Positions 1 to 12,621 of a DNA stretch of 64,000 bases are shown in pieces. The first letter of the stretch is position 1. Every line of letters starts with the position of its first letter. The stretch spans positions 124,001-188,000 of the forward strand of contig JADLZK010004628.1 in the NCBI GenBank assembly GCA_015847255.1, given 5' to 3'. The DNA comes from Hyparrhenia diplandra. Its lineage: Eukaryota > Streptophyta > Magnoliopsida > Poales > Poaceae. The notes beneath the pieces are model-generated. The model had not been told where the DNA came from and made no database searches. It was given only the letters and a program-made list of their open reading frames with translations. The translations under genes and the position numbers were made by a program.

Positions 1-335
1 TTTACGGAGGAGATAGAGAAACCAAAATAGTACTCTCTCGATTCCAAATTATAAGTCTCTTGATTTTTATGCATTAATTTTGCTATTTATTTAGACATAT
101 TGTATATCTAGATGTATAAAAAATAATGTACCAAAAAGTCAAAGCGACTTACTCCCTCCGTCCACAAATAACTCATCATGTTGACTTTAAGACATCATGT
201 TTGACTTTCGTCTTATTCAAAATATATTCTGAATATATTCTGAATTCTAGTATATTTCGATGAAAGAGATAATAAGTCGCTCGTGGAGCCTGCGAGAGCT
301 CCACCAACCAAAGGTTTTATTAAAGCATGACGCGT
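1..335. other. AT-rich flank with Stowaway-like MITE remnants
   Basis: No gene is visible. Two grass MITE-style ends (ACTCTCTCGATTCCAAATTATAAG near 32, CTCCCTCCGTCCACAAATAA near 153) suggest one Stowaway-like element interrupted by another. Neither has a clean partner end, so both are remnants. The last 8 bases before the next element (328-335, TGACGCGT) are the left target-site duplication of the giant hAT element. Confidence 0.45.
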
Positions 336-441
336 CAGTGGCGGAGCTGAGGGGGAGCTGGCAGGGGCCATGGCCCCTAACATTTCCAAGCAAAATTTTT
401 AGTAGTATAAGTCCATGATTTTTATTTTCGTTCTTTACCAC

Positions 442-1080
442 GCTTGAAAACGCTTCCTAACGCTTCTTGGCGCTTCCCATACCGCTTCTTGAAAATAATC
501 ATTTGTGTTGTTTTTATTCGTTCAAGGGCAGTTTGGTCATTGTGCATCCGAAACACAACCTAACCCCTTACCCACATCGGCCCAACCACGACCCCTCTCC
601 TCTCGGCTCCCCCAAGGCACGAGCGCCGCCTCCCTCGCGACCTCCCTCTCGGCTCGCCCAAGGCACGTGCGCCGCCGCGCCGAAGCCCCCGTCGCCGCCG
701 TCTTCTCCCTCGCGGCCTCGTCCAAGCCACCAGCGCCGCCGTCTCCCTGGAGGCCAAGCCCCAGCCGCCGGCGCCGCCGTCTCCCTCGCCCTAGTCGCCG
801 CCGTCTCCCTGGAGGCCAAGCCCCAGCCGTCGGCGCCGCCGTCCTGGTTGTCCGCCGCCCTTGCACGGCGGCAAGTCGACGGTCCCCTTCCTGGTCCCCT
901 CGTCCCTAAGTCGACGGCGGCACTCAAGCGAAGTGCCCAAGGCAGCGGTGCCCTACCCAGCCAACGGCGCCACTTCAGGCAACGGCGGATCCGGCTTGTC
1001 TCCTCATCTCCATCTCCGGAACGGCAGCCGTGGACGCATCACCAAGCTGTTGATCAGGTGTGTGCCCTGTAATCCTTTGC
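442..1080 (+). other. hAT left subterminal repeats and GC-rich exon-like block
   Basis: Bases 442-490 hold four or five spaced copies of ACGCTTC or GCGCTTC. From about 560 to 1068 the sequence is extremely GC-rich with a CG-codon rhythm and ends at a good splice donor (GATCAG then GTGTGTGC). An open frame runs 467-1072 and encodes a proline/arginine-rich peptide with no recognisable domain. A 60-70 bp unit containing GTCTCCCTGGAGGCCAAGCC occurs twice (about 747 and 806). It may be a captured first exon or a CpG-rich promoter. I do not claim a protein. Confidence 0.35.
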
Positions 1081-4000
1081 CCTTCGGAAACCAATTACTC
1101 TTAGTGTAGCTTTATAGTCAGGGTACTGATCTTGCATTTTTTGTGCTTCCTAGCTGTGATCTTGCATTTTTGTTCTTCCATCCATATTCTGAGGTGTTCC
1201 CCTCTGGCTGTGATGCTAATGCTCTTTGGCAACTTCATATTTTCTATGACATTGATTATTGGCAGACTGTTGAATTTTGAATTTTCTATGACATTGATTA
1301 TTGGCAGACTGTTCAATTTTGAAATATCCATGATGTAACATATAGATGAATTCGGTTGTATAATCACTAGTCTCCATGATTGTTCATTTATTCTAATGGG
1401 TCTAGCAAAAATTAGACAGACTTTACTCTTTATTGGACACTATATGGTTTACTGTATACTGCCAAACATTCCCAGGTCCTAGCCGACAGGATGGCATGTA
1501 TAACGATGGGTAGATTAGTTTATGACTGCCTTAATCTTCTAAGCAGATAGTTTGTTTTTAGTAATCTTAACCTTCATCTGGCTTAATTGAAAGTTAGGAG
1601 TTCCTTTAATCAGGAGTAAATTTACCAAACCAATTATATAGTTGTTGGATGAACTTTGAGTCTTGGAGAGGTTATCAGTAATTGAAGTTGGAGAGTTCAT
1701 CAATTCAAGAGCATTCAGTTTACATGATTTGTTTATCCTAAAAAGCCAAATCTCATCTATGATGGGGAAGTGTCTCAGGCGTGGTCCTAAAAAGCCAAAT
1801 CTCAGCTGCAATCCCTGGCTCATACCGAGCCACATGTTTGGACTAATGAAACCATGTGGCGACCATGATCCCGTAGGACCTTGCCATATTTAGAATGCAG
1901 CGATGGAGAACTGACATATGAACAAATGAAAATGAGGCATATTGATAGTGATGCAGAATAATATAAAAAGCCTTCTCCTGTTATAGTTTTGCCTTACCAA
2001 TTCTTGAGATGCCTTATCAATTATTGATGCTGCAATACAGGTTGAATGAAGACTTTGTTTCTGGCTTTTGTAGTTCTGTTTTCCCCTTCCACCTATGTAC
2101 TTTTCCATCTACCTGTGGCTGTATACATCCCTGGTTAGTGTAGAGGCTGGAGGTTACCCCATTATCTAAACCTATGTACTGGGCCACACATTGGCTAAAG
2201 CACTTGGTTTAAAGATTCTTTTTTCATAAGCCAATAATTAGCACCAAGGATGGCGAATTGTCCCGATAAGAGTAGCAAAACTTCAGAGGAGAGAACCTGA
2301 TCATCTCTGATTCCTATATCTGAAATAGCATAGAAAAAACTATACATGAAATTGCTTCTACTAAAAGGATGTTTTTCTGTCATGATAAACTAGTGTGTAA
2401 TGAGTAATGAATTGATTCAATATCACTACTACCTGTAATAGCAAGCATTACTGCTCCAATACATACACTGCTACTGTAGAGGGAACAACAACAGCACACT
2501 GCCAGCAGAAGGTATGCTAAAGTAGTAAAATGATCAGCAGCAGGCTCAGTTTTACCTCTGGCTAGTATGACACTATTTCCCCATGGAACCTGAACACCAC
2601 ACATGTTATGGCTAATGTTACTCGTGCTCCTTGAGAGAAGAGGTAATTAAGAGTAATGTTTCATCAAAGCTAAAAGTTCTTTTTGAATTGTCTCGTTATG
2701 GCTAATGTTACTCTTAATTTGTAGGGAACAATGCTCCCTGAAGATGTGCCGGATTTATGATTTTCCAATGGTCTGCTTGCTGTTGCACAACAGGTACGCT
2801 GGTGCATAACTCATTTAAATTGATGCTTGGGTTGTCAACTATTTCAGTAGATAACAAGCAGATCTTTAGTAGTCATTTTAGGTGCTGTGACTTTTGTGCC
2901 TGCTTTACATCACTTTATCTGCATTTGAGTGACACTCTACTTGACTTAATTATAAGTGATCATCAGTTTTCAGATAATAAATTGTACTTAGTATATAAAC
3001 AAGGATAGAGGGAAACTGTAGGTATCTGTACTGCAAAATTCTCATCTGGATCTGCTCAAACTGGAAAAATATTCTGTTATTTGAGTTGCAGAGTAGATAA
3101 CAAAGTGGCAGAGTACTTTTTACAAGGTATCCATTCGATAAACTAAATATTAGCTACTGGTGTGTGGGCCATAGTATACAAATTAGTTCCTTCTGTTACT
3201 TCAAGCTGAGTTTTCTAGGGAGACTTGTCATAGTCATAACATAACCAAGTTCCTGTTGGATCGACGCCCTGCCGCGTGAAAGAAACCTTGGCGTGCGCCT
3301 GCTCATGGAGGCAGTCCTGCAGCAATAACTGAAACACAGCTCTGCAATGCCTGGCTCTGTCCATAGGTTTCCATTACTGTAGTGAAACACAACTCAGACA
3401 TTACTGTAGTGAAGTTTCCATAACTGAAACACAACTTAGACATTACTGTAGTGAAGTTTCTATAGGTAGTGGCATAACTGTAGTGCTGTTTATCTTCAAG
3501 TTTCCTTAGTCCCTGGCTTAGCTTTGCTGATGATGGCCTGATAGCCATTTTTCGTCATTTTTAGTCAAATCAATTGGTACTGTACTGTATGAAGCAGATA
3601 GTTGACCCATACAGTATGTTATCTGCTATGTGGTATTGTGATAGCCTGTGTTTTCCTTTTCAGATATCACTATGTGAGTTTAATGCCCAGCATTGTCATG
3701 TTTATTCAATTCAGAGAGTGCTTGGAGACGGTTTGCTTGGAGATGTAGCTTGATCCCTGAATGCGGCTAATCATGGACTCTTGGACGCTGCTGATGTAGC
3801 CTCTGTTTGGTTGATGAGAGTGTACTTAAGCTGATCATTGCTGGTTCTAAAAAAAATGCAGTGGCCGAATGTCTGAGTTGTATATTTGTGTTTGCAGGAA
3901 TACAAATCATTTGAATAACTAGTGTTCAGATGAATGTTCTTGATAAAGAGATGTCTCTGCACGTGCATGTTCATATGTACTGAGGGATTTTTGTTTGAAG

Positions 4001-4130
4001 AGATGAGGAGATTACTGTTCACTCCACTGTTATGTACATTATTATGAAGAGTGCATGTTCAGATATACATTATTATGCTACATGTTCAGAGCTCTTCATC
4101 CTGTTCAGTTGTGACATGTTCAGATGTTCT
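1081..4130. other. Intron-like AT-rich interior of the hAT element
   Basis: No supportable coding sequence was found. There are small direct repeats: a 36-bp unit (TTTCTATGACATTGATTATT) twice at about 1237-1311, CCTAAAAAGCCAAATCTCA twice near 1737 and 1786, and an ATTACTGTAGTGAA unit several times at 3370-3485. The base composition and lack of long frames resemble introns or UTR of a captured gene, but nothing identifies the source. Confidence 0.4.
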
Positions 4131-4138
4131 GAAAAAAA

Positions 4139-5552
4139 GAGTAAAGTGCATGTTGCGTCCTCAAACTATTGAGCCCTTCCCATCCGGGTCGCCGAACTAT
4201 CAAAACGGTATCTATCAGGCCCCTAAACTATCGTGACTGCACACCAACAGTCCAAAACCCGCCACGCGAGCAGCAGCATCTGACGTGGCATAGCCAGGTT
4301 GGCAGCAAGATGCTAGGACCATGTCAATTTCTCAGAAAACCCCTGCTGCTTTCTCCTTTCCACTCCCAAGCCCATCATCTCTCTCTTTCCACAATCTTAT
4401 CCGTATCACCGGCGTAGGCGCCGACCGCGAGACCCTCCTCGGCACCAGCAGCCGCCTGCGCACCTTTGCACGCGATGCCGCGGTGGTGCGCTGGGTGCGC
4501 GTCAAGTCCGCAGCAGTGGCCGTCTCCACTCTCCACGGTTCGCCGACGCGACCGACCACTGCCGTGCAGTGATGGGCCGCCGAGCGGCGGGTGAACTAGC
4601 GGTGCACCGAGCATTGGGCACTGCCTACATCGGACCTCGACACGGCGAGTTGCATGGTGCAGCGCATGCAATCCAAGGTCCAAGTTGGAGCACGTCCGCG
4701 GCAAAAGCGACCGCTGCTGCAGGAGGTGGCGAGCGACCGCCATATGCTCGCCTATACCACTTCGCGCGCACCTCCACTCATTCAAGGAGCGCGTCCATAT
4801 ACTCCCTCCAAGAGTCCAAGTTATATACGCACGGCGTATACGGCTGGCCAACATACTGTATACGATTAATCATGTACATGCACTAGCTCATATAGGCAGT
4901 CCGATCTCATGCCTAGTCTCATCTTTAAAGCGGTGAGCGATGCAAGAACAAAAGATGCTATATAGCAAGTTGTGCATCTCTGTGCGGCGTCCATGCATGC
5001 ATATGCATTTTACATATGATAATATATACTGGTCAGGGTATATTTACACAAATCCTGCATGCACGTATTATTAGCTGCACGATAGCCTGCAGCAGCCAGC
5101 AGATGGATAGGCTTCCCCTCGGCACACACGCGTGGGCGACGGGGCAGAGTGCCAGCAGACAGGGCGAGCCATGCCGTGCTCTCGACAGACAGTAGGCTCG
5201 CGTACGCCGGCGGACCGCCCCGATCGAGCTGCTGCATGTGCAAAGCAGCGCTGTGCTTTCGCCTCGTGCACGACGGCGGGCCGCCTCACGCTGCCGCATG
5301 TGCCTGCGCAGGTGATGCGTGAGATTGTGGAAAGAGAGAGGATGGACTCGGAGGGGGTTTTCTGAGAAATTGGCATGGTCCCAGCATCTTGCTGCCAACC
5401 TGGCTGTGTCACGTCAGATGCTGCTGCTCGCGTGGCGGGTTTTGGACTGTTAGTGTGCGGTCACGATAGTTTAGGAACCCAGATAATATTTTGATAGTTT
5501 GAGGGCGAGATGGGAGCTCGATAGTTTGAGGACCCAAAGACGCACTTTACTC
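4139..5552. mobile_element. Nested Mutator-like element with about 250-bp inverted repeats
   Basis: Bases 4139 to about 4398 are repeated in inverted orientation at about 5312-5552. The outer ends read GAGTAAAGTGC on both sides, and both arms share the TCAAACTAT and GCAGCAGCATCTGACGTG blocks. The flanks are A-rich (GAAAAAAA on each side), consistent with an 8-9 bp target duplication but too low in complexity to prove it. The 900-bp interior is GC-rich with overlapping open frames (for example minus strand 4375-4854) but no MuDR-type transposase. This is the architecture of a Pack-MULE: long terminal inverted repeats around a captured GC-rich fragment. I could not identify the source gene. Confidence 0.7.
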
Positions 5553-5560
5553 GAAAAAAA

Positions 5561-6554
5561 AAATGTAGTTTGTGCACGTGGATGCGTTTCTTCAATCCTA
5601 TTCAGATGTTTATGTTCAGATGTTTAGTTGCTGCTAGCTTTCGGCTGCTTTGCTACATCGGGCTGGTTTGGTTTCCGTAGACCACAGATGGGATTGGGGT
5701 GGATTTCCTTTTTGTTGAAAGGCTAATATGCGTTGGGGTGGGTCCAGATCGGTTTTTAGCCCATTAGCAAGGTGACTGACAAGATCAGCAGGATCTATGG
5801 TGATTGGATAGATGAGAATGATTCGGAAGGATCTATGGTATGCCGAAGGGAGGCTGTTGCTTGTTAGTATCTGTTCGACTCCTGGTTCAGCCCACCTGTT
5901 CATCATATCCATCAACTCGTGCCCTCTCACTTTCTTCCCTGATTGAAACAAAGAGCAGCAGAGGTCCGACAAGCCGGATCTGGCTCGCATGATATCACAA
6001 GTTCAATAAGAGGAATTACTTTTCCTCAAATTTTCTTCTACAATAATTATCTTTGTTTCTTTTCTCTTTTTTTTTCCCTGCGTGTGGATTGGCCTGGGGT
6101 TGGGTTTCAATTGTCTCATTTCGGTTTTGTGCAAGCCCCGGCTATACAAGTGTGTGTCCCAGTTCTAGCTTATTAGGTATAATTAATTTGGAACCGAATC
6201 CATACTTTGCATATTAGTTACAACATGCTGCTCCACTCCGGCTGCAGTGTGCTCTGGTTACAGTGACGAGAACTAATAACGACAACAACTCTAAAAGATA
6301 TTGATTTAGAACTGGTACGCCTTTACATCATCATTCCAGGGATTTTCCACTACTTCCTATGCCAATCCAATTCGCTTCAGTTAAGTTTCAGGTAGGCGGG
6401 CGACAATTCAATTCCATAGTTAAACCAGAAATCAAGTGTGCAGAACAAGAACATATAAACTTAAGTGTGTAACATTCCGTGGATGGGAGATAATAAATGA
6501 AAAGATGCCATCCGATCAACAAGTATATATTTACAATATCATCTTGAAACTAAG
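5561..6554. other. hAT interior, no recognisable gene
   Basis: An open frame on the minus strand (5634-5990) and one on the plus strand (5943-6176) show no family features. Nothing further can be supported. Confidence 0.35.
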
Positions 6555-6665
6555 TTAGATATCATTGTCGTCATCTTTTTTGTCATGAAAACCATAGACA
6601 ACTACTTTGCATCTTCTACCTTCCTTGTTGCTTTTTTTTTTGCCATCGTCATCACTTTCCAAACC
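6555..6665 (-). pseudogene. Possible captured terminal exon, acidic/lysine-rich
   Basis: On the minus strand a polypyrimidine tract ending TTCTACAG is followed by 111 bases open to a TAA. One frame reads GLESDDDGKKKSNKEG and ends in KKDDDNDI. This acidic, lysine-rich tail looks like a real C-terminus rather than random sequence. A further possible minus-strand exon lies at about 7696-7767, bounded by TTGTTAG and GTATGAAG (reading LGDPLGGCCITRNGYALLLTK). The parent gene or genes are not recognised. Both are in the same orientation as the RNA-polymerase-like and NDUFS7-like pieces upstream. Confidence 0.3.
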
Positions 6666-8427
6666 CTGTAGAAGGGAAAAGCAGTCAGGCAGTGCTGTCA
6701 GCAGAAATCAAGTAATAACACAGAAAACTAGTTGTCTGACTTCTACACATGTCAAGCTTTTTAGCCACGTATACCATAGCATGACAATGAACTAGCAAGA
6801 CCGAACCCGCAAGCTGATTGCCTTCTAGCTGTTTGCACAAATTAGTTTTAAGGTTACTGAACTTAGCTCTTTTCTTGATTCAGTTTTACTTCCAGCAAGA
6901 CGCAAGGTACTAGTTGTCTGACTTCTAAACATGTCAAACATAGATGGGTCAGTTCACAGTTCAATATCTCAAATGGCAGCAGTCTTCAGACAAATTGAGC
7001 AGAAGTACTGGTCCAAGCAGAAAAACCTGAACTAAAATTAGTTGCATGTTTGTTTCAGAGTTTCAGTTCACAGTCAGCAAAAGAAAGGTATGCTTCCCTG
7101 AAAGTGAAAGCCACTTCCATAAAAAAAAAAAAATGAAGACCTGTAAGTACACATTTTTATAAGTTATCTTTAGCTAATGCACTGAATACTATAATCACCC
7201 TAGGTTAAAGGAAATGACCACACAAATAAAGGACCAAATTTCCAACCAAATCAAAGAGGACATGACCATTGGTACCTGTAGTTAACAGGCAAGAGGCAAC
7301 TTGGGTTGAAAAGAATGCCTGATTCAGTTGTAGGTTTAGTATCAATGATAAATATATCTGAAATCTGAAACAAAGTAGGGAGTTTGCAGGGAAATTAAAC
7401 ATGACATGAGGCAGCATGGGACAATTTGCAATTGGTTTGAGGATGATGAACAACATCCACCCAGTGTAATCAACAATGTACAGGCAGGAATCAGGATAAC
7501 TATTCTCAAGTAAGGCCCTGAGAATCAACGGCATACCAGACATCAGTTCTTGATAAATCTGATTGCGAAGCGAGAGATAAATCAAATATTCTTTTGGTCA
7601 GCACCACAGATGCATTGTTTTGTACTTCTACTGAATCAACTAGATGTTGTTCTGCTGCTGATCAACTAGATGTTTAAAAGCTTTTTTTTTCTGCAACTTC
7701 ATACCTTTGTTAGTAGCAGTGCATATCCATTTCGTGTAATGCAGCACCCACCGAGAGGATCACCCAATGCTAACAATGGAATGGAACACAGATATCAGAA
7801 TAGAAATTTCAAAACCAATGAACGATAAGAACAGACATGGTTGTTCACCAGCTTCGTCCCTCAGGTGTGTATCACCACACCCCTCACTCACACACAGACT
7901 AGAGGTTGAAGAGGCACACACACACATGAATTGGAGCTGCTGAACTGTCTAGCCAATGCCTTCATATAGAAGCAAAGAATTACAAAAGTCAAACTAAGGG
8001 TCACGCTGCCCTCTACTTGTTATTATGATAACCATACTCCCAAATCCTGCTGTCCTATTGACAGGAAGGAGGGAGCAGGAACTGTTCCTATGCTCCTATG
8101 ATAAAAGAGAGATGTGAGCAGCAGATTATCTATCAATGGACTAACACAATGATGCATCAGAACTCCAGAAGTATAGATTCTAATATAGTGTATCCACAGT
8201 TCAATGCTGAAACAAAGCTTCATAGGATTTTATAAATTCATCAGCAGAAACCTCACTTATTATGCAACAATATAATCAGGTAGACAAGTTGTACTAGTGG
8301 TTGACTCCAGCACCAAGATTCTGACTATGATCAACAGGAAATAAAATTCAAAAGGAACCAGCATGGACTGTAGTGCTCACAAGAGATGTGATACGAGCAA
8401 CAAGGGAACCAGCAAGAAGAAACCCAC

Positions 8428-8498
8428 CTAGCAGCTATTTCTGAGTAGATATCTGCAGGTTTCTCTCCAGGAACAAGGTTGACAGCAACAACACCCAT
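8428..8498 (-). pseudogene. Captured exon of a phage-type organellar RNA polymerase (RPOT)
   Basis: The exon is bounded on the minus strand by CTGCTATAG and GTGGGTTTC, both good splice sites. It translates to MGVVAVNLVPGEKPADIYSEIAAR (listed here in two parts: MGVVAVNLVPGEKP and ADIYSEIAAR). This matches the conserved segment of plant nuclear-encoded, T7-like mitochondrial/plastid RNA polymerases in which VNL-PGEKPADVYS is near-invariant, just before the region running to the finger subdomain. No neighbouring RPOT exon was found within several kb on either side, so this is an isolated fragment inside the hAT element, not a working gene. It is intact in frame and splice sites, which suggests recent capture. 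Confidence 0.7.
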
Positions 8499-9138
8499 CT
8501 ATAGCAGAGCATATATTAGTGTAAGAAACAACTTATCCATAGTGTATATCTCGGTAACTGCACTTTAGATTCTAGAATTTCATGAAATTGCAAGAAAATG
8601 GTAGCTTTGTAAGCTGAATTTTCAAAGGCACAATCCAGAAAGTGTTTTCTGTTGCATATAGCAAGAACCAAGATATGATCATACTGGGGAAATGGAGACA
8701 AATTGCAAGGCTGACTCTAACATATTGAATATCATCATTATATCAACCATGCGCATATGAGGTTTTAAGGCAGTCGAAAGTCAATATGCTTATCAACTAA
8801 CAGGATGACAACAAACTTAGTGCTCTCACTTGAACAATGCTTGAATAAATCAGACTACTTACTACTTTCAAGAATTCTTAAAAGATACGTAGATAACAGG
8901 AAAGGCATTATGCCAATTTGGATTTGTCACCATCACTATTTGGATAGCCTAATTAAATGGTCCTAGGTGCAAAATATATACTGCCTGCCAGCAACAGGAA
9001 ATATAATTCAAAAGGAAATGTGTAGGAAGTAGTAGGAAGCTTACAGTGGCTGTTTCTAACTATGATCAAATTCTAAAATGGGGCATTAAGAACAGTACAG
9101 AACAGAGCAGCGAGGTGAGGGAGGGGCCATGCGTGCTT

Positions 9139-9600
9139 ACCATCTGCGCTTGCAGGGCAGGGCAGGAGACGGCTGGCTCGCAGCAAGCAGGATCCGGTTC
9201 ATCAGGCCGTCTTCGACATTGCCCTTGCGCGCCCAGTTCATCAGGCCGTCTTCGACATTGCCGGCGGGGGCGCGCCCCGTATGGATCTAGGGTTGTCGGG
9301 GAGGCGCCCGCTGCGGCGGCGGTGGAGTACGGCTGCGGGGTCGAGAAGAGCGCCAGCCGCGCGGTGCGCAGGAGCAACGCCATGGTCGGTCGCTAGGGTT
9401 TCCTCAGCTCGTGGAGGAGGAGGATGAGGAAGCGTAGGCCAATTTGGGGATGGAGGGTCGTGGGCGAGCGCGAGGGGAGCGGCAGGGGCAGGGGGCGTCG
9501 GCGTCGGCGGCGGGCGGCGGCGTCGGGAACTCGGGATGTAGAGACCGGAGAGAGGGAGCGAGGGTTTTTCTCGCCGGCGTCAGCTCCCGTCTCCTCCAAT
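9139..9600 (-). pseudogene. Captured 5' exon of a mitochondrial complex I NDUFS7-like gene
   Basis: A minus-strand ATG at 9383 opens MALLLRTARLALFSTPQPYS followed by an Ala-rich stretch and PYGA. This resembles the presequence of plant NADH dehydrogenase Fe-S protein 7 (PSST, 20 kDa subunit). Just after it, in shifted frames, are ATG-TCG-AAG-ACG-GCC (MSKTA) and CTG-ATG-AAC-TGG-GCG-CGC-AAG-GGC (LMNWARKG), both expected in that protein (AMSKTA...VDDLMNWARRGS). The copy is broken: a base is lost in the CGC run before MSKTA, the segment between MSKTA and LMNWARKG is deleted, and a 39-bp unit is tandemly repeated at about 9198-9275. The 4Fe-4S ligand region is absent. A donor-like GTAAGC occurs at about 9139. 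The GC-rich sequence to 9600 would be its 5' UTR/promoter. The match is from memory of the family, so moderate confidence. Confidence 0.55.
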
Positions 9601-9639
9601 CAGCCCGGCCTAACACATTGGGCCAGGTCGTCACTTGGC

Positions 9640-12620
9640 TTCCTCGGACCAGAGTAGTAATGGGCTGTGGCCCATAGAGACAAAGGAGGGCAGTCCGAGA
9701 GCGGGTATAAGGAACTCAGCTTCATGCAGGTTTTGTCCCGCCTCGCTTGCGCACCAAGGCGTCGCACTGATTAAAGGCACAGGCGAACAGGAGCCATTGA
9801 ACTCAGTTATAATAACACTACTATGCTGTCAAACACTTGTTATCTGCGCTCATTGGGCCAGCGTGTCCTGGTTGGGCTCCAATTTGGCTGAGCTCTAACC
9901 TAACCTTCTTGGTGTTGGCCCATATCACCACTTTTTGCAAAAGTTTTTTTGTTGACAAATGCATTTATTTTGTAATTTAAGTTTTTTTATCTTCGAATAC
10001 TTCTTTTATTTTGCAATTTAAATTTTTTTTTTATCTTCGAATACAAAATTGTAATACAAATCCAAACCTTATAAAATATACAAACTCAGATTCACACATA
10101 CAAATGCACTCCAATGACATGAGAGTGATCGGAACACTGTAGGTTGAGAACTTGTCTGTCATAGGAGCACAAACCTAGCTACTCAGCGGAGACATGAGAG
10201 TGATCGGTTGACTTTACCATCGTGCTCTTAACCTGTGAGTGAGAGAGATCCATCACAACCTTACTTCTCTCACTCACTCACTCACTCATATGGCTCTATG
10301 TGAGCATGTTCATGGTTGTGAAGGATGTATATCATCGGTATCTTCAAATCATCTAAAACTTTAATAGAGTGTTCATGGATCCAAACTAAAATGTTGTGCG
10401 CATTTGTGCAATTTTCGAGCAAGTTTACCTATTATTGTAATTATTTGTTGATTTACTAAAGAATAAATGTTAAAATACCCTAACCTAGCTAGAAAAAACT
10501 AAAAACTTGCATGGACACACCATTTTGGTGTATAGTCATTAGAAAAAAGTTTCAATGGATTACGACAAAGTGATAGTGCAAATCCTCATAAAGACATACA
10601 TGTCTCACTACGACCAATATGACTATGTGAGAGATATGTGAGATATATGTATCACCACTATCTTTAAATCATCTCAAACTTTACTAGTACGTTAATGGAG
10701 TCAAAATAAGGTGTCTATGCAAAAATATATATATATATATATATACACAAAAAATTAAAGAACATAGAGAAAAAAAAATAAAAACAAAAACTTTAATACA
10801 AACAGTGCTAAAACATTATTGGTGTGGCACGGTTCGAACCTAGGAGGCCAAGGTTCACAATCAACTGGGTCTAACCATTGGGCTATTCAAGTATATTCAT
10901 TAGGGCCTATTCATTATTAGTGGACAACTTTAGTTTGAAAGATAGATATCGAGAGCCCAACGACGCTGAGTGACCCGTTTTCGCATCGTAGGCCCAATTG
11001 CCGAGCCCGCATGGCCTCAGGCCCAAGGTAGCGTACCTGTTTGGTGATCTTGGCCCATTCTCAGCTCCAGCAACAGCATGCCCTTGTTTGCCGGCAAACC
11101 GCATCAACCGGGCTGGTGGCCCAGAAAAGAAATGGAGGGGAGTTACGAGATCGAGCAGGGTTAAACTTGACCAAGCTGATGCTGGGACGTAGCACCATTT
11201 TTTTTCTCAAAAGCTGGAATGTGGTGTTGATTCAGCGCTGCAAAGATTTAGATTAGGAAATCTAGGCGTCGTGCTAGTTTAGGCATAAATCATGTTACAT
11301 CTCAAGTCTTTGCAGAAGGGACTCAACATACGTCTTGTAGCTACTAATAAGCTAATTAGATGGCACTGCAGTTTTACTCAACAAACACGAATTGCAGCAG
11401 AACATACTGTACATAGTTCGTGTGTTACAGTTCTAAGAGCACATAAAAAGAAAGAGTTACAGGTGGAGTCGGCTTGGGTTTTGCTCTTCGTCCGTGTCCA
11501 TCGAAGGTCCAGCATTTGCAACACCATATATGAAGCTCTGTATCTGGAGTCGGCTTGGGTATGTTTTGGCATGTACGGTTCATTCACAAATCACCTACAT
11601 ATCAGACAATCGTCTTAATCTAAAAAAGAGACAATCGTGATGCTTATTGCAGTACAATGCTTCAGACACATGAGTGAACACACTAGGATGGACAAGATTG
11701 ATTCAACATGGTGGAGGTATTTGTGTGTTCCAGAATTCGTCATCGTGCTTGCAAACATGATACTTCCAGGTGTGAGCTGCAAGACGAGATTCAGTTCAAA
11801 TTTCAATACCAGAAAAACACCTATACTCCCATGAATAACCCATCAAAGGATTCATTATCGATTTGCTGATGCAATGCTTAGTTCCAGACTAAAATATGGC
11901 ATACTGATGGTAAGAAACCAATTTGGTAGTTTCTGCTGATCAAAATGTTGATTGTAACAAGACTGGAATTGATGCACCCAAAATCATGAACTAAATTTGG
12001 TGAGAATAGGTAAATTACTAACAAGAAAGAAATGTGTTACAGACTCAGCAAGATACCAAGTTATACTATGGTTTTCAAACCATAGTTATGGCCATCCAAC
12101 AGCTCTAGTTGAATTAGTCTTGTATTAACCAATCCAAATTACTCAAAAAAATGCAAGTTCCAGGTTAAGATTGCCATTCTTCAGAAGTTAATAAATGATA
12201 AATGAAACAGTATTGGGTGTATTCAGTGTTGCATGACTAGTGTAGTACTGCTCGATAAGTAAAATCTGCCAAGGAGGAAACAAGTAATCACCTTTTTTTG
12301 AGCGCAAACAAGTTATCAACTTCTAGCCAAATGCATAAGGGTCGTCAGCATATGAATCCAAGGAACCCTCGGAGAATAAATCACCAAGGTTTTTCCATGT
12401 CCAAGCACCAAAACTACGTCCAGCTGCCAACAATACCCAAGGTAGTACTACAGCTGCAAAGGTGATGTATCATCCTTAGTCTACAAAATCAGAATTGCAT
12501 ACACAATTGAACTTGTATTCTGGATTCTCTCCAACTCACATAGTTGCGCAGCATCTAGCAATGTAGCAAGTAATAACAAAGCTACAAACATGCAAGCAGC
12601 AGAGGAAGAGGATAGCAGCA
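9640..12620. other. hAT interior, AT-rich with simple repeats
   Basis: No coding gene is supported. Visible are a (CTCA)n run at about 10266-10288, an AT dinucleotide microsatellite at about 10725-10745, and GACATGAGAGTGATCGG repeated at about 10117 and 10190. Short frames at 10907-11107, 10998-11256 and 11292-11618 have no recognisable domain. Confidence 0.35.
10826..10900 (-). repeat. tRNA-like, SINE-type sequence
   Basis: On the minus strand TAGCCCAATGGTTAGA resembles a tRNA A box, and about 35 bases later AGGTTCGAACC is a good B box (GGTTCGAANCC). The spacing fits an internal RNA polymerase III promoter. The body does not fold into an obvious complete tRNA, and no clean tail or target duplication was found, so it is called SINE-like. 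Confidence 0.45.
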
Positions 12621-12621
12621 G

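Noticed and set aside
467..1072. 201-codon open frame in GC-rich DNA
   Set aside because: Low-complexity Pro/Arg/Ala composition, overlapping frames on both strands and no domain; likely a GC-content artefact or a captured UTR/first exon.
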